From Thiomicrorhabdus sp. (GTDB taxonomy: Bacteria; Pseudomonadota; Gammaproteobacteria; Thiomicrospirales; Thiomicrospiraceae), in contig NZ_OY759719.1 in assembly GCF_963662555.1 (NCBI RefSeq), positions 2,500,985 through 2,564,984 of the forward strand: a stretch of 64,000 bases of DNA. Reading direction: 5' to 3'. Positions 58,483-64,000 of this stretch are shown piece after piece (position 1 is the first letter of the stretch; each line of letters begins with the position of its first letter). The translations under genes and the position numbers were made by a program. The notes beneath the pieces are model-generated. The model saw nothing but the letters and a program-made list of their open reading frames with translations. It was not told the origin of the DNA and did not search any database.

Positions 58483-58755
58483 TTATTTACTATCTTTAAA
58501 TCTTACATCAGCAGAAATTTTAGCCAATGTTTTTTCACCAATCCCTTTTACAGTCAATAAATCTTCTGGTTTAGTACATTTTGATTTTTTGCAGTATTCA
58601 GAAATAGCCTTAGCTTTAGAAGGCCCAATACCAGAAAGTGCAGAAGAGATCTCCTCTGGTGAGGCTTTATTGACATTAACAGGCGATGCAAACGTGGCAA
58701 AGCTCGCTAGAGATAAAAACGTTAATACAAAAGCTGACGTTAAATTCTTAATCAT
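58483..58755 (-). CDS. comEA: ComEA-like helix-hairpin-helix DNA-binding protein
   Basis: ComEA binds double-stranded DNA in the periplasm and drives its entry during transformation. The 90-residue protein has a signal peptide (LTSAFVLTFLSLASFATFA) and one helix-hairpin-helix module (VNVNKASPEEISSALSGIGPSKAKAISEYCKKSKCTKPEDLLTVKGIGEKTLAKI). The ATG at 58755 with GGAG upstream is chosen over a TTG at 58770. It forms an operon with ligE. Confidence 0.87.
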   Translation of the reverse strand: MIKNLTSAFVLTFLSLASFATFASPVNVNKASPEEISSALSGIGPSKAKAISEYCKKSKCTKPEDLLTVKGIGEKTLAKISADVRFKDSK

Positions 58756-58913
58756 TTTAATATTCTCCAATGTTTTTAAATAAAAACTTACATAAGCCCA
58801 TGTTTACAAACACAACTAAAACATTGATAAAACAGAGGCTAAAAAAGAGAATAACATAACCAAATTATAATTTAAGTATTTTTTACACCCATGTAAGCAT
58901 ATAAAGAAACCTA

Positions 58914-60791
58914 CTACTGAATATAATCCACAATTCCTGACGTGTGTTTAAACCCAGAAACCAGCTGCTCTAACTTTTTAGACACGCTGCTATACTCATG
59001 ATTTACTAGAAGCTTAGAGATTAAATCCAATTCCAGTTTTAAAGCCTGATAATCAATATAATCCTCATGTGCTTTCATAATTCTAGGATGATCGGTACCA
59101 TCGACATTTTCACCAATCAATAACTCTTCAAACAACTTCTCACCAGGACGCAGGCCGGTGTATTGAATCTCAATATCGCCATGCCCTTCAGAATCTATAA
59201 TTTCAAGTCCAGAAAGTTTAATCAACTTTTCAGCTAGATCTGCTATTTTGACTGGCTCACCCATATCTAAAACAAACACATCGCCACCAACACCCATTGA
59301 ACCAGCCTGAATGACTAATGAAGCCGCTTCAGGAATCGTCATAAAATAACGAGTAATCTCTTTATGAGTCACCGTTACAGGACCACCATTGGCAATTTGT
59401 TGTTTAAACAACGGAATAACTGAGCCAGAAGACCCTAAAACATTACCAAATCTCACCATCACAAAACGTGTATGTGGATATTCATCTTGTAAAGCCTGCA
59501 AACTTAGCTCTGCCAAACGTTTACTTGCTCCCATAAAATTGGTGGGACGTACCGCTTTATCGGTAGAGACCAAGACAAAGTTTTTAACACTATTTTCTGC
59601 CGCCACTTCTGCTACGGTTAAGGTACCAAAACTATTGTTGTATATACCTTCAGCAATATTATGCTCAACCAATGGCACATGTTTATAAGCGGCCGCATGA
59701 TAAATCGTTTCAACTTGGTATTGTTTAACCAAGCTTTCTAACTTAGCCTTATTTTTAATATCGCCTAATATCGTGATTAACTCTATCCGTTGATTAGCTA
59801 TAGCATTGAGTTGATTCAGCTCCTGCTGAATTGAATACAAAGCAAATTCACTCAACTCAAAAATAATTAACTTTTGTGGTTTGTGTCGAATAATTTGTCG
59901 ACAAAGCTCTGAACCAATTGAACCACCGCCCCCTGTTACCATAACGACTTTATCGGTAATACATTGGCTTAATAAGTTGTCTTGTGCCGGCACGGCATCT
60001 CTACCTAAAAGGTCTTCAATGCTCACTTCTCTAACATCAGAAAAAGAGACGGTTCCATCAACAATTTCTTCCATACTTGGAAGCGTAGACACTTTAATAG
60101 GAAATGGAGCCAACCAATTTAATACCACTTTACGCTGTTTAGAGTTCATACCCGGCGTAGCAAGCAATATCTCTTTAACTTGAAAACGATTAATTAATTC
60201 TTGTAAATCCGTACGTTGATAGACCTTAATAGCACCAATTTTTTGCTGGTATAAACTCTTATCATCATCAATAAAAGCCACCACTTTTTTATGGGCAATT
60301 CCAGAAAGAGCCTGCATTAATTGACGACCAGCATCACCTGCACCAAAAATCACAATGGATTCAGATTGCTCACTTTCGCCATTTAATCTGAGCAAGAACC
60401 ATCTAATGATTAGACGAGAACCCGTTATATACAATATGGCCATTAACCAAGCAATAATTAACGCAGAACGCGGGTAAGCTAAATCCAACATTAAAATCGC
60501 CGTTGACCAAATCAAAAAACTTAACGATACCGCAGTGAATACAGTAAAGACAAAACGGTGTGTAATGTAACGAACAACAGCTCGATAAAGCCCTAATCGA
60601 ATAAAAACTGGCAAGGCTAAAAAAGGCAAAACAACAATAGCCAAAGCAAATTGGTGTGGCAAATCTATTGTGCCTAAACGTAACCACACCGCTATTAAAG
60701 AGATCAAAATAAGGCTAACAAAATCCGTTGCTACAGAAATCACTCTTTTTTGCCAACGCGGTAATGGAATTAACCAATCAAAACTAAACAT
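58914..60791 (-). CDS. Membrane nucleotide-sugar 4,6-dehydratase (WbpM/FlaA1 family)
   Basis: The 625-residue protein has four N-terminal membrane helices, a first Rossmann segment (FGAGDAGRQL) and a large SDR domain starting VTGGGGSIGSELCRQI. The active site reads STDKAVRPTNFMGASKR, with methionine where most SDRs have tyrosine, as in the long WbpM-type UDP-GlcNAc 4,6-dehydratases. It makes precursors such as QuiNAc for surface polysaccharide. The adjoining sugar transferase starts one base away. Confidence 0.92.
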   Translation of the reverse strand: MFSFDWLIPLPRWQKRVISVATDFVSLILISLIAVWLRLGTIDLPHQFALAIVVLPFLALPVFIRLGLYRAVVRYITHRFVFTVFTAVSLSFLIWSTAILMLDLAYPRSALIIAWLMAILYITGSRLIIRWFLLRLNGESEQSESIVIFGAGDAGRQLMQALSGIAHKKVVAFIDDDKSLYQQKIGAIKVYQRTDLQELINRFQVKEILLATPGMNSKQRKVVLNWLAPFPIKVSTLPSMEEIVDGTVSFSDVREVSIEDLLGRDAVPAQDNLLSQCITDKVVMVTGGGGSIGSELCRQIIRHKPQKLIIFELSEFALYSIQQELNQLNAIANQRIELITILGDIKNKAKLESLVKQYQVETIYHAAAYKHVPLVEHNIAEGIYNNSFGTLTVAEVAAENSVKNFVLVSTDKAVRPTNFMGASKRLAELSLQALQDEYPHTRFVMVRFGNVLGSSGSVIPLFKQQIANGGPVTVTHKEITRYFMTIPEAASLVIQAGSMGVGGDVFVLDMGEPVKIADLAEKLIKLSGLEIIDSEGHGDIEIQYTGLRPGEKLFEELLIGENVDGTDHPRIMKAHEDYIDYQALKLELDLISKLLVNHEYSSVSKKLEQLVSGFKHTSGIVDYIQ

Positions 60792-61351
60792 TAGTGTGAA
60801 ACTCCATCACGCTTAACGACTTTTAAAAAAGTAAGCCAAATAATATAAATATCAAACCAAAAACCTTGCTTAGACATATATTCAACATCTAAAGCGACTT
60901 TTTCAGGAATCGGCAATTCATCACGACCATTAACCTGTGCCCAACCTGTTAACCCAGGAATTAATTCATGCACACCTTGCTGAGTTCTTAATTCTATTAA
61001 ATCATCTTGATTAAACAACGCTGGGCGTGGCCCCACAAAACTCATATCACCTTTTAAAATACACCAAAGTTGTGGCAACTCATCTAAACTCGATTTACGT
61101 AAAAAGTTACCAATTGGAGTCAATACACTTTTAGGATCTTGTAAAAGATGGGTCGCTACGGCAGGAGTATCAATTTTCATACTACGAAACTTAGGCATTT
61201 TAAAAATTGTATTATTTATACCAACCCGATCAGACCAATATAAAACAGGCCCTTTTGAAGTCAGTTTAACCAATAATGCCACAATCACAGCGGGAACAAT
61301 TAACAGGCTAAAGGCAATGAGAGCCAAAAAAATATCAAAAATTCTTTTCAT
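60791..61351 (-). CDS. Undecaprenyl-phosphate sugar phosphotransferase (PglC type)
   Basis: This short (186-residue) monotopic phosphoglycosyltransferase starts MKRIFDIFLALIAFSLLIVPA and continues GPVLYWSDRVGINNTIFKMPKFRSMK, then RKSSLDELPQLWCILKGDMSFVGPRP and ARVGLTGWAQVNGRDELP-like closing motifs. It places the first sugar phosphate on undecaprenyl phosphate, starting polysaccharide repeat synthesis. It sits between the epimerase and the WbpM-type gene, a typical trio. Confidence 0.92.
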   Translation of the reverse strand: MKRIFDIFLALIAFSLLIVPAVIVALLVKLTSKGPVLYWSDRVGINNTIFKMPKFRSMKIDTPAVATHLLQDPKSVLTPIGNFLRKSSLDELPQLWCILKGDMSFVGPRPALFNQDDLIELRTQQGVHELIPGLTGWAQVNGRDELPIPEKVALDVEYMSKQGFWFDIYIIWLTFLKVVKRDGVSH

Positions 61352-62374
61352 TTATTTCTTTTCACTTATGTAAGCTTGAGCGGTTTTCTTTAATTGCTCA
61401 TCCATCGACGTGACAGGCTTCCAGCCAAGTAGATCACGAGCTTTAGAGCTATCCACCTGCAAAGAACCAAACAGTCGATTAGCCACATCGCCTTTACCTA
61501 ATAACTTTGCCATAAAAGTCATTATGCCAACAGGTATAGGAAGTAACATTGCTTTTTTGTTAAACGCTTTAGCCACTTTTTTTAATAACTGAGTAGTAGA
61601 AACATCCTCACCATCAGAAATCAAAAAAATCTGATTCGCCGCTTTTGGTGATTTTTCTCTATCCGCACACAAAGCAATAAAATCCACCAAGTTATCTAAT
61701 GCCACTAAGGAGCGTTGGTTATGAATAGAACCAAAAGGTAGAGGAACACCTTTTTTAACCCATTTAACCAAACTGCCAAAATTACCAGGGGCATTAGGAG
61801 CATAAACCAATGGAGGGCGAACAATCACCACCTCCATGCCTGTTTCTTTAGCAATATCCAACAAGCCATGCTCAGCCTCTAATTTAGATATCGCATATAA
61901 GTCATGAGGAGCGGGCTCATCTTGTTCTGTAAACGGCTTAACATTGCTATTACCATGAACACCAATTGAGCTTAAAAAAACAAAACGCTTAACACCAGAT
62001 TCTGCCGCCAAGCGAGCCAAAGCTAAAGTCGCATCTCGGTTTACTTTACGATACTCCGCCAAAGGATCTTCCGCAGCCTCACGCATAATATGCGCCCGCG
62101 CAGCGGCATGCGCAATCACATCAATATTCTCTAACATCAATTCGAGTGAAGCACAGAAATTCACGTTATCACCGTCATTGCGAGAAGCGGAGCGACGTGG
62201 CAATCTATCCGCAACAACCAATGAATTCAAATCCCCCACCACTGACTCAACCCCATCTGGCAAACCAACCGATCCATTGCGAACCAAAGCCACAGCTTCA
62301 ATCCCATCCGCTACAAATCGCTGCAACAATGTCGTACCCACAAAGCCTGTTGAACCTGTCAAAAATACCTTCAT
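61352..62374 (-). CDS. NAD-dependent nucleotide-sugar epimerase with an in-frame repeat insertion
   Basis: The 340-residue extended SDR has FLTGSTGFVGTTLLQRF (NAD loop), AHAAARAHIMREAAEDPLAEYRKVN, FLSSIGVHGNS, the catalytic YAISKLEAE, and VRPPLVYAPNAPGNF, as in the WbpV/Gne-like family that reduces or epimerises UDP-QuiNAc-type sugars. Residues 57-67 (RLPRRSASRND) do not fit the family: they are encoded by a 33 bp repeat (62174-62206) inserted in frame between strands, before the conserved VIAHAAARAH. The protein may still be functional, since the insert lies in a surface loop region. Confidence 0.88.
   Translation of the reverse strand: MKVFLTGSTGFVGTTLLQRFVADGIEAVALVRNGSVGLPDGVESVVGDLNSLVVADRLPRRSASRNDGDNVNFCASLELMLENIDVIAHAAARAHIMREAAEDPLAEYRKVNRDATLALARLAAESGVKRFVFLSSIGVHGNSNVKPFTEQDEPAPHDLYAISKLEAEHGLLDIAKETGMEVVIVRPPLVYAPNAPGNFGSLVKWVKKGVPLPFGSIHNQRSLVALDNLVDFIALCADREKSPKAANQIFLISDGEDVSTTQLLKKVAKAFNKKAMLLPIPVGIMTFMAKLLGKGDVANRLFGSLQVDSSKARDLLGWKPVTSMDEQLKKTAQAYISEKK
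62174..62206. repeat. REP-like repeat inside the epimerase gene, copy 1
   Basis: GTCATTGCGAGAAG...CGTGGCAATCT is a copy of a repeat seen in many bacterial genomes. Its ATTGC/GCAAT arms form a stem. It encodes RLPRRSASRND on the minus strand. Confidence 0.8.
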
Positions 62375-62474
62375 TAAAATACCTTAATAGATTAACTTTT
62401 CGTAAGAGATTACTGCAGAACACGAAGTCGTTAGATATCTTCGCACGGCACAAATAACTCTAAATAGACAATGG

Positions 62475-62738
62475 CTATTCATAATGACTCCAAAGACGAA
62501 TAATTTTGATTACTTTGTCTTGCTCTATTACCTGGTAAACAATACGGTGCTGGATATTAATGCGCCTTGAATAGGTACCATTTAAGTCACCTACCAATTT
62601 TTCGTAGCGTGACGGAGAAATAAAAGGAGCTGCTTGAATTAAATAAAGAAGTGCTTTCGTTTTAGGCTTTAACCCGCTCGCATTCAATTTTTTTGCATCT
62701 TTTAATTCTTGCTTGGTATAAACCAGATTCCAAGCCAT
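62475..62738 (-). CDS. yoeB: YoeB/Txe-family toxin
   Basis: This 87-residue RelE-superfamily mRNA interferase has KDAKKLNASGLKPKTKALLYLIQAAPF, then KLVGDLNGTYSRRINIQHRIVYQVIEQDKVIKIIRLWSHYE, matching YoeB with the catalytic arginines and the C-terminal HY pair. It would cut mRNA at the ribosomal A site. It follows the antitoxin frame after 4 bp. The gene is intact, whereas the antitoxin is not. Confidence 0.9.
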   Translation of the reverse strand: MAWNLVYTKQELKDAKKLNASGLKPKTKALLYLIQAAPFISPSRYEKLVGDLNGTYSRRINIQHRIVYQVIEQDKVIKIIRLWSHYE

Positions 62739-62742
62739 GCGT

Positions 62743-62985
62743 TTACCAATCTAACTCAGTAACACGTTCATTCGCAGGCGTGTTTACACCCTTCAACAAT
62801 CGATTCACGCATCCCAGGCATATTCAACAAAAACAAAGTTTCATTAATGGAACTCCAATCGTCTTCAGAAATAAGCACTGCTTGCCCTTTTTGCCTGTTA
62901 TTGTAATAGGTTTATGAGATTCGTTTACCTGGGCAATCAATCCATAGAAATTTGTACGTGCTACTGTTGAATTAAGTGAAGTCAT
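62743..62985 (-). pseudogene. yefM: YefM/Phd antitoxin gene with two compensating frameshifts
   Basis: The start MTSLNSTVARTNFYGLIAQV then NESHKPITITGKKG is a Phd/YefM N-terminus, and the end NTPANERVTELDW is also family-like. In between the reading frame is lost. At GGCAAGCAGTG one base is missing, and later at GAAGGGTGT one base is extra. Between them another frame reads ISEDDWSSINETLFLLNMPGM, the usual antitoxin middle. As written the product stops early. A real loss or a sequencing error are both possible. TACG...CGTA repeats upstream of the start could be its operator. Confidence 0.7.
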
Positions 62986-63154
62986 CTTTAAACTCCTTAA
63001 ATAAATAAAACAAATTGTACGCTGTAACGTATACCTAGCAAGTACTATTAAGAGACTTTTCCGCGACACAAAGAACTCGGCTGTAGAGACGAAAACTAAA
63101 GATTATCCAATGAAGCTGGAAACGGCGTAGGAATTTGAGTAATGTCGCTATATT

Positions 63155-63190
63155 GTCATTGCGAAGAGTGTCAGCGCGATGTAGCAATCT
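63155..63190. repeat. REP-like repeat, copy 2
   Basis: GTCATTGCGAAGAG...GTAGCAATCT is a diverged relative of the copy inside the epimerase, placed between the toxin-antitoxin module and the glycosyltransferase. Confidence 0.7.
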
Positions 63191-63255
63191 AACTCAACCC
63201 CCTGTAAACCCGCCACCCGCTACAATATGCCCCACTTTACCTGTCACTAAAATCA

Positions 63256-64000
63256 TCACTTACATTTGCGAAATACTTTATGGATGAACTTAATCGGCAA
63301 GCGAGTCAGGATAACAAGCATATTTGAGTAAATACCATTTACTCTTAATGCACGAACTTGCTCCTTAGACGACACCCAGTAACTTTTCACCCCAGAAGTA
63401 CTTACCCCTCCTTCACGCATTCGCACAAGTGTTTTATTCAACTTAACATACAACGACTTATGTACTAAAAACGCACGTACAAACCATTCAAAATCCGCGC
63501 CGATTTGATATCCTAACTTATAAAGCCCTACTTTTTCATAAGCCGAACGTTTTATAAATGCCCCTGGATGTGCAGGCATAAATCCAAAACGCATTTTCCA
63601 CGGTTTAAAATGAAACGAAGAATAAAACCTTACTGGCCAGTCTAAATTATAGGGATGAACAAAATCCACATTCCCTAAAACCATATCAACATCTGGATTC
63701 GCTTCAAAAGCTTCCACTACATCTGAAATAACGAAGGAGTTTGGATAAAAGTCATCCGAGTTTAAAATCCCAATCACATCCCCCGAAGCCAAAGCCAAAC
63801 CTTTATTCATCGCATCATATATCCCCTTATCTGGTTCGGAAATAATATGAGAAACAGCTCCCCTATACTCGTTTATGATTGAAATCGTTTGGTCAGTAGA
63901 GGCCCCATCAATGATAATATATTCAATATGAGGATATGATTGGTTCAATACAGATTCGAGTGCTGACTTTATAAAACGAGAAGAATTAAAACAAACTGTA
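63256..64000 (-). CDS. Glycosyltransferase family 2, 5' end beyond window
   Basis: The frame is open to the window edge. Reading from the edge it begins TVCFNSSRFIKSALESVLNQ with SYPHIEYIIIDGASTDQT following, so the first few residues (normally MKISIIT) lie outside. The GT-A core includes IDGASTDQT, KGIYDAMNKGLALASGDVIGILNSDD (DxD-like SDD) and GADFEWFVRAFL. It would add a sugar to the polysaccharide repeat unit; donor and acceptor are unknown. Confidence 0.9.
   Translation of the reverse strand, partial: TVCFNSSRFIKSALESVLNQSYPHIEYIIIDGASTDQTISIINEYRGAVSHIISEPDKGIYDAMNKGLALASGDVIGILNSDDFYPNSFVISDVVEAFEANPDVDMVLGNVDFVHPYNLDWPVRFYSSFHFKPWKMRFGFMPAHPGAFIKRSAYEKVGLYKLGYQIGADFEWFVRAFLVHKSLYVKLNKTLVRMREGGVSTSGVKSYWVSSKEQVRALRVNGIYSNMLVILTRLPIKFIHKVFRKCK

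Noticed and set aside
62446-63078. A 15 bp imperfect direct repeat (13 of 15) flanking the YefM/YoeB module
   Set aside because: It is too short and imperfect to claim as a target duplication; it could be coincidence.

Overview
The window is a stretch of AT-rich gammaproteobacterial chromosome. The gene orders are classical for that class: petABC, mlaFEDC(B)-ibaG-murA-hisGD, yrbG-kdsC-lptCAB-hpf, queA-tgt-yajC-secDF, lptFG/pepA-holC and pilTU. Together with the DNA style they suggest the Thiomicrospira/Thiomicrorhabdus/Hydrogenovibrio group; that placement is inference, not proven here.

Layout. 1-7.3 kb: edge of a PAS sensor gene, a FadL-type porin, radA, the cytochrome bc1 operon and a NIF3-family gene. 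7.3-17.1 kb (all minus): hisD, hisG, murA, ibaG, a YadGH-type ABC exporter, the Mla phospholipid-transport operon and a DUF72-like gene. 17.3-24.2 kb (plus): antiporter, kdsC, lptCAB, hpf, mgtE, an OmpA-type lipoprotein. 24.4-34.6 kb (minus): prfC, secF, secD, yajC, tgt, queA, a PAS-GGDEF-EAL protein. 34.8-38.0 kb: tRNA-Leu and tRNA-Val, then a 2.6 kb islet inserted in tRNA-Asn and bounded by a 162 bp direct repeat. 38.6-43.7 kb (plus): galU, pgi, a UDP-glucose-dehydrogenase-like gene and manB, making sugar nucleotides. 43.9-51.9 kb: lptGF, then pepA, holC, pilT, pilU and an M14 peptidase. 52-58.8 kb: L,D-transpeptidase pair, uvrB, aminotransferase, and a ligE-comEA pair. 58.9-64 kb: surface polysaccharide genes with a damaged YefM/YoeB module.

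The genes form a coherent envelope programme: LPS transport (LptA, B, C, F, G), KDO synthesis (KdsC), phospholipid balance (Mla), Sec export (SecDF, YajC), peptidoglycan work (MurA, L,D-transpeptidase) and polysaccharide precursors (GalU, ManB, WbpM-type enzyme, phosphoglycosyltransferase). A second theme is DNA uptake: PilT/PilU retraction motors, ComEA and a signal-peptide-bearing ATP-dependent ligase.

The most striking signal is not a gene. A perfect palindrome, ACCAGGCCTGGT (usually TACCAGGCCTGGTA), occurs about 15 times exactly, with many half copies. It lies between genes, inside genes, as inverted pairs forming terminators, and in the spacer of a tRNA promoter. Three copies sit at fixed spacing beside a conserved 19-nt-loop hairpin. 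It behaves like an uptake sequence or a HIP1-like iterated palindrome. Other points of note are the tRNA-Asn islet (unknown membrane protein plus frameshifted HEPN-like gene), a UDP-glucose-dehydrogenase-like protein lacking its catalytic cysteine, a terminator-like hairpin inside the start of ligE, an in-frame repeat inside an epimerase gene, and an intact YoeB toxin beside a frameshifted antitoxin.
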